A DNA stretch of 64,000 nt, taken from positions 1 to 64,000 of the forward strand of contig NZ_JADYTJ010000011.1 in the NCBI RefSeq assembly GCF_021531075.1. Direction: 5' to 3'. Position numbers and translations under genes: made by a program. This DNA comes from Bacteroides caecigallinarum (lineage in GTDB: Bacteria; Bacteroidota; Bacteroidia; Bacteroidales; Bacteroidaceae). Every line of letters starts with the position of its first letter. Within the stretch, counting starts at the first letter, position 1. Shown here piece by piece: positions 23,792 through 33,292 of the stretch. The notes under the pieces were generated by a model, which was given only the letters and a program-made list of their open reading frames with translations, was not told the DNA's origin and did no database searches.

Positions 23792-25291
23792 ATGAGCTAT
23801 AAATTTATGACAGCGGCCGAAGCTGCAAGTTTGATTAAAGACGGAGATATTATTGGATTAAGTGGATTTACACCAGCCGGAACACCTAAGGCTGTTACTG
23901 CCGAGTTGGCTAAAATGGCTGAAGAAAAACATGCACGTGGAGAACATTTTAAAGTGAGCGTTCTTACAGGTGCTTCAACCGGTGATTCATGTGACGGCGT
24001 TCTGATACGTGCAAATGCTCTTGATTTCAGAGCACCATATACTACAAATTCAGATTTCCGCAAGGCTTGCAACAACGGACAGGTAAAATACTCTGATATA
24101 CATCTGTCACAAATGGCTCAGCGAATCCGTTCCGGTTTCTTGGGTAAGGTGAATGTTGCCATAATGGAAGCTTGTGAACTGACTGCCGACGGACGTATTT
24201 ATCTTACTGCCGGTGTGGGTATTTCCCCTACAGTGGCACGTCTGGCAGAAAAAGTTATAGTCGAACTTAACGCTGCTCATAACAAGACAAGTCTTATGGG
24301 TATGCATGATATTTATGAACTAGAACGTCCGCCACATCGTCGTCCTATAATGATAGAACATGCTAGTGACCGTATCGGAACACCATATATTCAGGTTGAT
24401 CCGGCCAAGATTGCTGCTGTGGTGGAAGTGAATATTCCTGACGAAGCCCGTGGGTTCCACGATCCGGATCCTATTACCGACAAGATTGGTCAGAATGTGG
24501 CAGACTTCCTGGTGAACGATTTGCGTAAGGGTACAATACCTTCTACTTTCTTGCCTTTACAGTCTGGGGTAGGCAATATAGCAAATGCCGTGTTGAGTGC
24601 ATTGGGTAAGAATCCTGATGTACCTGCTTTTGAAATGTACACTGAAGTTATCCAGAACTCAGTGATAGATTTGGTAAAAACCGGTAGAATAAAGTTCGGT
24701 AGTACATGTTCTTTGAGTGTGACAAACGACTGTCTGCAGGATATTTACGATAACATTGAATTCTTCCGTGACAAACTTGTGTTGCGTCCTTCTGAAATTT
24801 CAAACTGTCCGGAAGTGGTACGCCGTCTTGGAGTTATCTCTATGAATACGGCAATCGAAGCTGATATTTACGGTAACGTAAACTCTACACATATCTGCGG
24901 AACCAAGATGATGAACGGTATCGGAGGTTCTGGCGACTTTACGCGCAGTGCTTATATCTCTATTTTCTCTTGTCCTTCAACAGCGAAGGGTGGTTGTATC
25001 AGTTCTATTGTTCCTATGGTGTCACATCAGGATCATAGCGAACACTCTGTAAATGTAATCATCACAGAACAGGGTATTGCCGATTTGCGTGGCAAGAGTC
25101 CTATGGAACGTGCCAAGACTGTTATTGAGAACTGCGCTCATCCGGACTATAAGCAGTTGTTGTGGGATTATCTCAAGATAGCCAGCAAGGGACAGACCAG
25201 TCACAGCTTGTCAGCAGCATTGGGAATGCATGAAGTATTCCTCGACAAGGGAGATATGCGTCTGACTGATTGGGCTGACTTTAAAAAGTAA
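23792..25291 (+). CDS. Acetyl-CoA hydrolase/CoA-transferase (succinyl-CoA:acetate type)
   Basis: A 499-residue class I CoA-transferase of the acetyl-CoA hydrolase/transferase family. It moves CoA between acyl groups such as succinyl and acetate, consistent with succinate, propionate and acetate fermentation. The catalytic Glu is probably Glu285 in EMYTEVIQ, and the glycine loop is GIGGSGDF (about 377-383). The protein is cytoplasmic and full length. Residues 262-499 recur in the chimeric gene ending at 48732 with six amino-acid differences but many silent ones. The 3' part of this copy may itself have come in with the downstream locus. Confidence 0.92.
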   Translation: MSYKFMTAAEAASLIKDGDIIGLSGFTPAGTPKAVTAELAKMAEEKHARGEHFKVSVLTGASTGDSCDGVLIRANALDFRAPYTTNSDFRKACNNGQVKYSDIHLSQMAQRIRSGFLGKVNVAIMEACELTADGRIYLTAGVGISPTVARLAEKVIVELNAAHNKTSLMGMHDIYELERPPHRRPIMIEHASDRIGTPYIQVDPAKIAAVVEVNIPDEARGFHDPDPITDKIGQNVADFLVNDLRKGTIPSTFLPLQSGVGNIANAVLSALGKNPDVPAFEMYTEVIQNSVIDLVKTGRIKFGSTCSLSVTNDCLQDIYDNIEFFRDKLVLRPSEISNCPEVVRRLGVISMNTAIEADIYGNVNSTHICGTKMMNGIGGSGDFTRSAYISIFSCPSTAKGGCISSIVPMVSHQDHSEHSVNVIITEQGIADLRGKSPMERAKTVIENCAHPDYKQLLWDYLKIASKGQTSHSLSAALGMHEVFLDKGDMRLTDWADFKK

Positions 25292-25316
25292 TTTTCAAAT
25301 ATTTTTTCAATAATAG

Positions 25317-25380
25317 AGGATATATCAATTATAGTATGTTGACTGTTATGTTTTTATAGTTACCTGTATTGATATATCCT
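25317..25380. promoter_or_regulatory. 13-base inverted repeat between CoA-transferase and esterase genes
   Basis: AGGATATATCAAT at 25317-25329 and its exact complement at 25368-25380 enclose 38 bases. There is no T-run after it. It could be a weak terminator or a protein site upstream of the esterase, 16 bases before its ATG. Confidence 0.4.
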
Positions 25381-25396
25381 ATTTGAATTTATATAT

Positions 25397-26215
25397 ATGA
25401 GGTTTAGGAAAATTTATTGTTTTGTTCTTTTTCTCCTGTTGTTCGATATAGCAGCCTGGTCACAGGATTATAAAATAATTCCCGATATATCCTATCGTTC
25501 TACAGGTGATGAATATGCATTGAGTAGATGTAAATTGGATTTATATGTACCTGCAAATATAAAAGATTACCCGACAGTCGTATGGTTCCATGGTGGAGGC
25601 CTTACCAGTGGCGAGCGTTTTATTCCTGATGAACTTAAAGATTGTGGCTTAGGTATTGTGGCAGTTAATTACAGACTATTGCCTAAAGCCGATTTAAAGG
25701 ATTGTATTGATGACGCGGCCGCCTCTGTTGCATGGACATTCAGAAACATAGAGAAATATGGCGGAAATACTAAGAAAATATTCGTCGCGGGACATTCAGC
25801 CGGAGGTTATCTGACAAATATGATTGGGCTTGATAAAAAATGGCTAGCTAAATATGATATTGACGCAGATTCTATTCTGGCTTTGGCCCCTTTCAGCGGT
25901 CATGCAATTAGCCATTTTGCGTATCGTGAGTCAAAAGGCATGCGAACCAATCAGCCTAGTATAGATGAGTATGCTCCTCTATATTATGTACGTGGAGATG
26001 CACCTGCGATGATAATCATATCAGGCGACAGAGATATGGAACTACTGGGACGATATGAAGAAACTGCATATCTGTGGAGAATGATGAAGGAAAACGGTCA
26101 TAAAAAGACATATCTTTATGAGCTGGATGGCTTCGACCATGGGTCAATGGTTTCTCCGGCATTTCATATCTTGAAAAACCATATACAGGATATAATCGGA
26201 CATTCTTTGAAATAA
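25397..26215 (+). CDS. Alpha/beta-hydrolase esterase (BD-FAE/lipase-like), exported
   Basis: A 272-residue exported hydrolase with a signal peptide ending near WSQ23. Motifs are the oxyanion loop HGGG at 65-68, nucleophile Ser134 in GHSAGG, an acid in SGDRD (211 or 213), and His248 in FDHGS. It belongs to the esterase/lipase group that includes carbohydrate acyl esterases. It is the first gene after the CoA-transferase gene and the left edge of the probable imported locus. Deacylation of a glycan is plausible; the substrate is unknown. Confidence 0.8.
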   Translation: MRFRKIYCFVLFLLLFDIAAWSQDYKIIPDISYRSTGDEYALSRCKLDLYVPANIKDYPTVVWFHGGGLTSGERFIPDELKDCGLGIVAVNYRLLPKADLKDCIDDAAASVAWTFRNIEKYGGNTKKIFVAGHSAGGYLTNMIGLDKKWLAKYDIDADSILALAPFSGHAISHFAYRESKGMRTNQPSIDEYAPLYYVRGDAPAMIIISGDRDMELLGRYEETAYLWRMMKENGHKKTYLYELDGFDHGSMVSPAFHILKNHIQDIIGHSLK

Positions 26216-26385
26216 TGCTTGATATTGGTATTTTTTCTTACGGACTATTTCATATTTTATAATACGCCGAAATCTTATTGATATGATACCCTTAAGACAA
26301 TGGAATATTGGCTTCCACAGCTTTCATTCTATTGTCTTCAAAATCAAATCCATTACCATATTCTTCCGCATTTCACTTTTTGTAG

Positions 26386-26393
26386 TAACTTTG
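26386..26393 (+). promoter_or_regulatory. Candidate -7 element of the SusR-like regulator
   Basis: TAACTTTG (TAnnTTTG) lies 22 bases before the regulator ATG. No clear -33 box. Confidence 0.45.
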
Positions 26394-26415
26394 TATCCAT
26401 CAAAAATTTATAAAA

Positions 26416-28089
26416 ATGAAAAGAAACATCTTCTTCGTATCGATATTGTTACATTTCTGTGCTGGACAGGCTCAAAACACCGCTTTTCCCTCTTTGGAAG
26501 ATTTGGATAGAGTAGTGGCTGAACAGCAGAAATATGTTGATATTCGCGAGGGACGTATTTCTGACGTAAAATCAAAATTACGCAAAACCGCATCGGAAGA
26601 AGAACGCTATCAGTTGAAGAACTTTCTTTTCAATGAATATTCTTCTTATGTGGTTGATTCCGCACTTCATTATGCACAGGAAAAACTGGTATCTGCCTAT
26701 AAGATGAATCGCCAGGATTACATTGACGATTCAAGATTGAATATGGCTTATGTGCTGATACAGGGTGGTATGTATAAAGAAGCATCGGATATTTTACAAA
26801 ATATTAACCGGGCTACGCTGGCAGAATATCTGGAGAAGTATTATTTCCTCATTTACAATACACTGTATGAAGCTATGGTAAAGTATACCATTATCGAGTC
26901 TCAAAGCAAGGAATATCGGGCAAAAGCCATGCTTTATAAAGATTCGATTATGCAGAAAAATGATTCTACCGATGTTTATATACGTGCTGACAGATTGTTG
27001 GAACAGGGAGATTATAGCAAAGGGTTGCAGATATTACTCGATTTTTACCGCCAACTGGATCCTGATAACCGTGATGTAGCCTATGTGGCCTACTCCATAT
27101 CCGATTTTTACAGAAGACAAGGAAACAGGGAAGAAGAAAAGAAATACTTGATTGTCTCTGCAATGGCTGATATGAAATGGGCGGTAAAAGAATATATTTC
27201 GCTGCGCCGATTGGCCACTATCCTCTATGAAGAAGGCGATATCAATCGGGCATATATTTATATGCGCCGTTCGTTGGATGATGCTACATTCTGTAATGCC
27301 CGCCTGCGTACTATTGAAGTGACACAAACATTGCCTATTATCGCTAATGCCTATCAAGTCAAAACGAAGAAAGAAAAGAAACAGATGATGATTGCATTGG
27401 CATGTATCAGCATATTGTCTGTGTTTCTTATCGGTTTGGTAATTTATGTACGGCGGCAAATAAAAAAACTATCGGCGGCAAGAAGCGAGCTGAACAAGGC
27501 CAATGAACGGTTAAGACAGTTGAATGTGGAGCTTAATTCTGTAAACGAACAACTTCAATCTGCCAATAAAGAGCTCCATGAAACCAATCACGCATTGTCG
27601 GATATGAACCAGTCGCTTTCGGAAGCTAACAATATTAAGGAGCTTTACATTACCAAGTTTATGACGGAATGTTCTTCTTACATCAACAAGATGGATAATT
27701 ACCGCAGAATGCTCAATAAAAAAGCGGCGTCCGGTAAACTTGAGGATTTATTTAAAACATTGAAATCTTCCGTCATTATCGAAGAGGAAGTCGAAGCGTT
27801 TTATAATACCTTTGATGAAACTTTCCTGCACCTGTTCCCATCTTTTGTAAAAGCATTCAATTCATTGTTACCTGCAAACAACTCCATTGTGCCTAAGCAA
27901 GAGGGTCGTCTGACTACGGAACTGCGTATCTTTGCTCTGATTCGCTTGGGAATCACCGATAGTGAACGCATTGCATCTTTTTTACGCTATTCTAAAGCTA
28001 CCATCTATTCTTATCGCTCGCGGTTAAGGCTGAAATCGCTGGATCCGGAGCATTTTGAAGAAAATATTATGCAGATTACATCCTTTTAA
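26416..28089 (+). CDS. SusR-like (DUF6377-type) membrane-spanning transcription regulator
   Basis: A 557-residue regulator with a signal peptide (about 1-20), a helical TPR-like periplasmic part, one membrane helix at about 324-346 (ALACISILSVFLIGLVIYV) followed by RRQ, and a long coiled coil at about 350-410 (ELNSVNEQLQSANKELHETN). The C-terminal DNA-binding part has LRIFALIRLGITDSERIASF and SKATIYSYRSRL, a LuxR-like helix-turn-helix. This is the layout of SusR, the maltose-responsive activator of the starch locus, and of DUF6377 proteins beside alpha-glucan loci. It lies 200 bases before susC and probably activates it. Confidence 0.82.
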   Translation: MKRNIFFVSILLHFCAGQAQNTAFPSLEDLDRVVAEQQKYVDIREGRISDVKSKLRKTASEEERYQLKNFLFNEYSSYVVDSALHYAQEKLVSAYKMNRQDYIDDSRLNMAYVLIQGGMYKEASDILQNINRATLAEYLEKYYFLIYNTLYEAMVKYTIIESQSKEYRAKAMLYKDSIMQKNDSTDVYIRADRLLEQGDYSKGLQILLDFYRQLDPDNRDVAYVAYSISDFYRRQGNREEEKKYLIVSAMADMKWAVKEYISLRRLATILYEEGDINRAYIYMRRSLDDATFCNARLRTIEVTQTLPIIANAYQVKTKKEKKQMMIALACISILSVFLIGLVIYVRRQIKKLSAARSELNKANERLRQLNVELNSVNEQLQSANKELHETNHALSDMNQSLSEANNIKELYITKFMTECSSYINKMDNYRRMLNKKAASGKLEDLFKTLKSSVIIEEEVEAFYNTFDETFLHLFPSFVKAFNSLLPANNSIVPKQEGRLTTELRIFALIRLGITDSERIASFLRYSKATIYSYRSRLRLKSLDPEHFEENIMQITSF

Positions 28090-28124
28090 GTATTGTACGG
28101 CATTTGTATTTTTATGTCTTGATC

Positions 28125-28173
28125 TTACTATCAAATATTTGATTTTCAGGTATTTGATAGTAAACTATCTTTG
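28125..28173 (+). promoter_or_regulatory. Inverted repeat next to the susC promoter -7 element
   Basis: TTACTATCAAATA (28125-28137) and its exact complement (28151-28163) are 13 bases apart, and TATCTTTG (TAnnTTTG) follows at 28166-28173. No TTTG box has correct spacing, so the repeat occupies the -33 area where an activator would bind. A second TATATTTG is at 28187. The ATG is at 28291. Confidence 0.55.
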
Positions 28174-28290
28174 TATTTTAATCTTATATATTTGTTTGTA
28201 TTAGATTGATTTATGATTTTTGCATCAGCCTTTGAAATTATAACAAGGACTGAATAATATCATTTAATAACCGAATAAATGTAATTACTT

Positions 28291-31200
28291 ATGAATTTAA
28301 AGAAAACACTGCTTGTAGGTTCTTTATTCTGTGGGGTATGCATATTTCCGTCATATGCAAATATTCCATATTCCGAAAGTGAGACTATCGAGCAGCAAAA
28401 AGGTATCCGTGTCAGTGGTACTGTCATCGACAAAGAAAAAAACACTTTAGTGGGTGTAAATATTATGGTAAAAGGTTCTTCAGAGGGGACTATTACCGAT
28501 ATTGACGGCCATTTTTATATTGAAGTACCTGATAAAAGCAGTATTCTTGTCATCACCTATGTAGGATTTAAAACTCAGGAAATTCCGGTTGGTAATAATA
28601 TCAATTTTAATATTACTTTATTGGAAGATGTAGAAGCATTGGATGAAGTGGTAGTTGTGGGATACGGTAATCAGAAGAAACTCTCGGTTATCGGTTCCGT
28701 ACAAACTTTAGATCCTTCGAAATTACAGGTAGGTTCATCCCGTTCCATGAGTAATAATCTGGCGGGACAACTGGCAGGTGTCATTGCCGTACAGCCTTCG
28801 GGAGAGCCCGGGTATGATAACTCAAATTTTTGGATTCGTGGTATATCTTCATTCAGCGGAAATACGTCTCCGTTGGTTTTGGTAGATGGCGTAGAGCGTA
28901 GTTTGAATGATATCGATCCGGCGGAAATAGAATCGTTCTCAGTATTGAAAGATGCATCGGCCAGTGCCATGTATGGTGTGCGAGGTGCCAACGGTGTTAT
29001 TTTGATTAATACCAAACGCGGTTCGGTATCTGCTCCTTCCGTAAATTTACGTGTGGAGCAATCTATTCAGGCTCCTACAAAGCTTCCTCAGTTCATAGGA
29101 GCTGCCGAATATATGAGTTTGCTGAATACGCTTCAGTCCGACCCGAACAAAAGGCTGTTTACGAAAGACCAGATTTTGAAGACTTATTATGGATATGATA
29201 AAGATTTATATCCTGATGTAGACTGGATAGATGCGATAACCAAGGATTACGCTAATTCTACGCGTGCAAATCTGACGGTATCCGGCGGTACGGAAATACT
29301 TCGCTATTCATTGACAGCTTCTCTTTACCATGAAAACGGAATTATGGGGTCTGATAAAACACTGCCTTACGATACGCAAAGCAAACTGAACCGTTATAAT
29401 ATTCGTGCCAATGTGGATTTGGATTTGACGAAAACAACGCTTTTACGTTTCAATGTGGGAGGTTATTTACAGAATCTTCGTAAATCGAGAAGTAGTACGG
29501 ATGAACTGTTTCAAGCTGCTTTCGAGACTCCGCCGTTTGTACATCCTGCCGTTTATTCGGACGGTACCATTCCTCGTGTCAGCAATACCCGTAAAAACCC
29601 GTGGGCTATGAATACGCAGAACGGTTATTACCGCGGTGGAAAAAGTAAGCTGGAATCTCTTTTTTCTTTGGAACAGAATTTAAAGATGATTACTCCGGGG
29701 CTGAAAATGAAAGTGACGTTTGCATTCGATACATATAATGAGAATTTTGTTACTCGCGGTAAGGAACCTGATTATTACAGTGTGGCCAAGTCGCGTAATG
29801 ATGAAGGAGAATTGGTGCACAGTATTTTGAGTTATGGTAGTGAGTTTTTAGACCATTCAAGTAACGCCAATTACGGAAACCAAAGTACTTATCTGGAAGC
29901 TGCCGTTACATATAACCGTACTTTTGACAAACATGCGCTTGATGCGCTTTTCTTATACAACCAGCGTAGCTATGACTGGGGTGATATACAACCTAATCGT
30001 ACACAAGGTATCGCCGGTCGTCTTTCTTATACTTTCGACCGCCGTTATATCAGTGAATTTAATTTCGGTTACAACGGTTCGGAGAACTTTGCAAAAGGCA
30101 AGCGCTTCGGTTTCTTCCCTTCCGTAGCCATCGGTTGGTTGATTTCAGAAGAAAGCTTCATGAGGAATTTGCAGGAAGACATTACAAAATTGAAGTTGAG
30201 AGCTTCTGTCGGTTCGGTAGGTAATGATAATATCGGCGGTCGTCGTTTTGCATATATCACTACCATTAACAGTAATTCCAGCGGTTATCATTTCGGATAT
30301 ACCGATAGCAACTATTACACAGGTATTCAGGAAGGTGAAGTAGGGGTTTCCGATCTGACTTGGGAAAAAGCTTTTAAAATGAATATCGGTCTTGAATTGG
30401 GGTTGTGGAACGAGTTGGATGTACAACTGGATTTCTTTAAAGAAAAACGTACCAGTATTTTTATGCAACGTTCTACCATCCCTACCCAAGCAGGTTTCGT
30501 GTCTAATCCGTATGCCAACTATGGTAAAGTGAATAATCAGGGATATGATCTTTCGGTAATTTACAACAAACGGTTCAATGATGATTGGGCAATGAGCCTG
30601 AGAGGTACTGTCACTTATGCTAAAAATGAGATATTGGAGAAAGACGAGCCGGAATCGGTCAAAGGAACTTACCGTTCCATTACGGGACGCTCCATTAATA
30701 CCCTATGGGGATTGCAGGCAGAACGCCTTTTTACGGAAGATGATTTTATAAACGGGGAACTGAAACCCGGTATACCGAAACCTGAATTAGGAACGGAGGT
30801 ACGTCCGGGAGATATCAAATATGTCGATATGAATGATGATGGGGTCATTACGGAAGCGGATGAAGGATATATAGGCGGAACAAAAGATCCGCGTATGGTA
30901 TACGGTTTCGGTGGTAACCTGAATTACAAGCAATGGGATTTCAGCTTCTTCTTCCAGGGCTCTGCAGATGCGTATCGCGTTATCGGTGGTTCCGATTATT
31001 TTATTCCGGGGAGCGGACAAGGCGTATTGGGTAATGTATACGATAATTATACCGATTGCTGGACAGAAAAGAATCCTTCGCAGGATGTGTTCTGGCCTCG
31101 TCTATCAGAGAGTACGAATACCAATAATAGCCGTGCTTCTACCTGGTGGAAGAAAGATATGAGTTTCTTGAGACTGAAATCAATAGAATTGGGTTACAGT

Positions 31201-31377
31201 ATTCCTCAGTCTGTTACGCGTAAAATTCATGCCAAGAGCATCCGCTTCTTTGTGAGCGGTAACAATCTGTTCTATCTTTCCAAATTCAAACTTTGGGATC
31301 CTGAACTGGATACCGTCGACGGTTTGAAATATCCGTCCATGCGCTCTTTGATGGTGGGATTTGACTTGAATTTTTAA
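28291..31377 (+). CDS. SusC-family TonB-dependent outer-membrane glycan importer
   Basis: A 1028-residue outer-membrane transporter with a signal peptide ending near SYA23. The CarboxypepD_reg domain spans about 40-112 (VSGTVIDKEKNTLVGVNI, GTITDIDGHF). The TonB box is DEVVVVGYG at 118-126. The plug is about 130-250 (LAGQLAGVIAVQPSGEPG, VLKDASASAMYGVRGANGVI) and a 22-strand barrel extends to the terminal FDLNF. It pairs with SusD to import oligosaccharides. It is the first gene of the operon and complete, unlike the SusC remnant at 12309. Confidence 0.96.
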   Translation: MNLKKTLLVGSLFCGVCIFPSYANIPYSESETIEQQKGIRVSGTVIDKEKNTLVGVNIMVKGSSEGTITDIDGHFYIEVPDKSSILVITYVGFKTQEIPVGNNINFNITLLEDVEALDEVVVVGYGNQKKLSVIGSVQTLDPSKLQVGSSRSMSNNLAGQLAGVIAVQPSGEPGYDNSNFWIRGISSFSGNTSPLVLVDGVERSLNDIDPAEIESFSVLKDASASAMYGVRGANGVILINTKRGSVSAPSVNLRVEQSIQAPTKLPQFIGAAEYMSLLNTLQSDPNKRLFTKDQILKTYYGYDKDLYPDVDWIDAITKDYANSTRANLTVSGGTEILRYSLTASLYHENGIMGSDKTLPYDTQSKLNRYNIRANVDLDLTKTTLLRFNVGGYLQNLRKSRSSTDELFQAAFETPPFVHPAVYSDGTIPRVSNTRKNPWAMNTQNGYYRGGKSKLESLFSLEQNLKMITPGLKMKVTFAFDTYNENFVTRGKEPDYYSVAKSRNDEGELVHSILSYGSEFLDHSSNANYGNQSTYLEAAVTYNRTFDKHALDALFLYNQRSYDWGDIQPNRTQGIAGRLSYTFDRRYISEFNFGYNGSENFAKGKRFGFFPSVAIGWLISEESFMRNLQEDITKLKLRASVGSVGNDNIGGRRFAYITTINSNSSGYHFGYTDSNYYTGIQEGEVGVSDLTWEKAFKMNIGLELGLWNELDVQLDFFKEKRTSIFMQRSTIPTQAGFVSNPYANYGKVNNQGYDLSVIYNKRFNDDWAMSLRGTVTYAKNEILEKDEPESVKGTYRSITGRSINTLWGLQAERLFTEDDFINGELKPGIPKPELGTEVRPGDIKYVDMNDDGVITEADEGYIGGTKDPRMVYGFGGNLNYKQWDFSFFFQGSADAYRVIGGSDYFIPGSGQGVLGNVYDNYTDCWTEKNPSQDVFWPRLSESTNTNNSRASTWWKKDMSFLRLKSIELGYSIPQSVTRKIHAKSIRFFVSGNNLFYLSKFKLWDPELDTVDGLKYPSMRSLMVGFDLNF

Positions 31378-31402
31378 TGATAACCAACTATACAATCATA
31401 TT

Positions 31403-33268
31403 ATGAAACTATTTAAATATATTATAACCGGAGTTTTGGGTATGCAGCTCTTGACTTCATGCGTCGATTATCTGGATAAAGAATCAGATACGGAACTGAC
31501 ACTCCCTATGGTATTCGAAGATAAAACCCGTATAGAGGGTTGGCTTGCCAATGTATATTCTCATGTTCCTGATCCTTATTGGGGATACGCGCGGAAATTA
31601 GGATGGGATATTCTCAGTGATGATATGACGGCCTCTGAACGGTGGCGGCAATGGGATTGGAAAGTAATTCCGATGCTATTGGGCGAATGGACACCTTCTA
31701 CGGATTGGGACGGTAACTATTGGTCACGGTTGCCCCAGCTGATACGCGAGGCTAATATTTTTATAGAAAACGTACATCCGCTGCCCGATCAGGGAATCAG
31801 TGCTACTGAAGTGACGTATATGAAAGCGGAGATGCGGTTTATGATCGCTTATTATTATTATCTGCTGTCAAATACGTATGGTCCGGTTCCTTTCAAACCG
31901 AACTATATAGCGCCGACAGACTTTAATTTGGCGGATTTAATGGAAGGACAACGCCCCTATTATGAAGTGGTGGATTGGGTGGATAAAGAGTTGAAGGAAG
32001 TGGCCGAAATTCTTCCTGCCAAATATACCGAAGCACGTAAATACGGCCGTGCTACTTCTATCATGTGTCTTGCAGTACGTGCCCGTATGTTACTTTTTGC
32101 CGCCAGTCCGTTGGTAAATGGAAATCCTGATTATGCAAATCATAAGAATAAGGACGGCGAGAATCTTTTCAGTACTACTGCCGACAAGACTAAATGGGCG
32201 TATGCAGCGCAGGCTTGTAAAGAACTGATTGATGCCGCTGAAGCTGCCGGACATAAATTGTATACGGAGAAGAATGAAGATGGTACAATAGACCCGTTTA
32301 TGTCTTATCAAAATCTTTTCCTGACAAGATATGACGAAGGAAATACTGAAATTCTATTTGCACGTCCCGGTGGTTCGGAATATGGGGAATACGAAAAACA
32401 TGCTACTCCGGCTGCCAGTGGCGGTAGCGGCGGCTTAGGCGTTACGCAGTCGTTGGTGGATGCATTCTTTATGGAAAACGGTCTGCCTATCAATGATGAT
32501 AATTCCGAATATGTGGAAACAGGTTATTCTGTTTCTGATGAAACGCGTGATAATACAGTGTGGGATACGGAAGTGAACGGAGGAGTGATAAGCAAGAAAG
32601 ATACTTATAATATGTATTGTCATCGTGAGCCTCGTTTCTATATTACGGTGAGCTATAATAACTCTTATTTCACACAGGAAAAGCGTGTATTTAATTTTTT
32701 CAATGGAAGCGCCGACAATCCGCATACCCATGATGCTCCACAAAACGGTTATTTGATACGTAAAAAAATCTCTCCGGACTTAAATGTAAAACAGGGTACT
32801 TATAAGTATCGTCCGGGTATTGTCTATCGCTTGGGCGAGGCTTATCTGAATTATGCGGAAGCATTGAACGAATCCGATCCGGGTAATGGAGACATTTTGG
32901 TCTATCTGAATAAAATCCGTGAACGTGCGGGCATTCGTCAGTATACCACGGGTGCTACGGATGAAAATTTTATTCATGTTGATTTGAACGACCAGGCGGA
33001 AATGCGCAAGTTGATTCGTGCCGAACGTCGTGTGGAATTGAGCTGTGAAGGAATCCGTTATGATGATCTTCGCCGTTGGAAAGAAGCGGAAAATGTATTG
33101 AACGGTGATTTCTACGGAATGAATTTCAGCGGAAGAGATAAATCTTCTTTCTATGTACGTACGCCTTATCTGAAACGGGTATACAAGAAAGCCTATTATT
33201 GGTTCCCTATCCATCAGTCGGAAATAGATAAGAATGATAAACTTGTTCAAAGCCCTTATTGGAATTAA
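31403..33268 (+). CDS. SusD-family glycan-binding lipoprotein
   Basis: A 621-residue RagB/SusD lipoprotein with lipid Cys20 (LLTSC) followed by VDYLDKESD. The TPR-rich N-terminal half includes YMKAEMRFMIAYYYYLL (about 139-155). The C-terminal motif EMRKLIRAERRVELSCEGIRYDDLRRW (about 533-559) is diagnostic. It caps the SusC barrel on the cell surface. It starts 25 bases after susC, in the same operon. Confidence 0.95.
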   Translation: MKLFKYIITGVLGMQLLTSCVDYLDKESDTELTLPMVFEDKTRIEGWLANVYSHVPDPYWGYARKLGWDILSDDMTASERWRQWDWKVIPMLLGEWTPSTDWDGNYWSRLPQLIREANIFIENVHPLPDQGISATEVTYMKAEMRFMIAYYYYLLSNTYGPVPFKPNYIAPTDFNLADLMEGQRPYYEVVDWVDKELKEVAEILPAKYTEARKYGRATSIMCLAVRARMLLFAASPLVNGNPDYANHKNKDGENLFSTTADKTKWAYAAQACKELIDAAEAAGHKLYTEKNEDGTIDPFMSYQNLFLTRYDEGNTEILFARPGGSEYGEYEKHATPAASGGSGGLGVTQSLVDAFFMENGLPINDDNSEYVETGYSVSDETRDNTVWDTEVNGGVISKKDTYNMYCHREPRFYITVSYNNSYFTQEKRVFNFFNGSADNPHTHDAPQNGYLIRKKISPDLNVKQGTYKYRPGIVYRLGEAYLNYAEALNESDPGNGDILVYLNKIRERAGIRQYTTGATDENFIHVDLNDQAEMRKLIRAERRVELSCEGIRYDDLRRWKEAENVLNGDFYGMNFSGRDKSSFYVRTPYLKRVYKKAYYWFPIHQSEIDKNDKLVQSPYWN

Positions 33269-33292
33269 CGGTTAAAAATGCAATTGATTATT

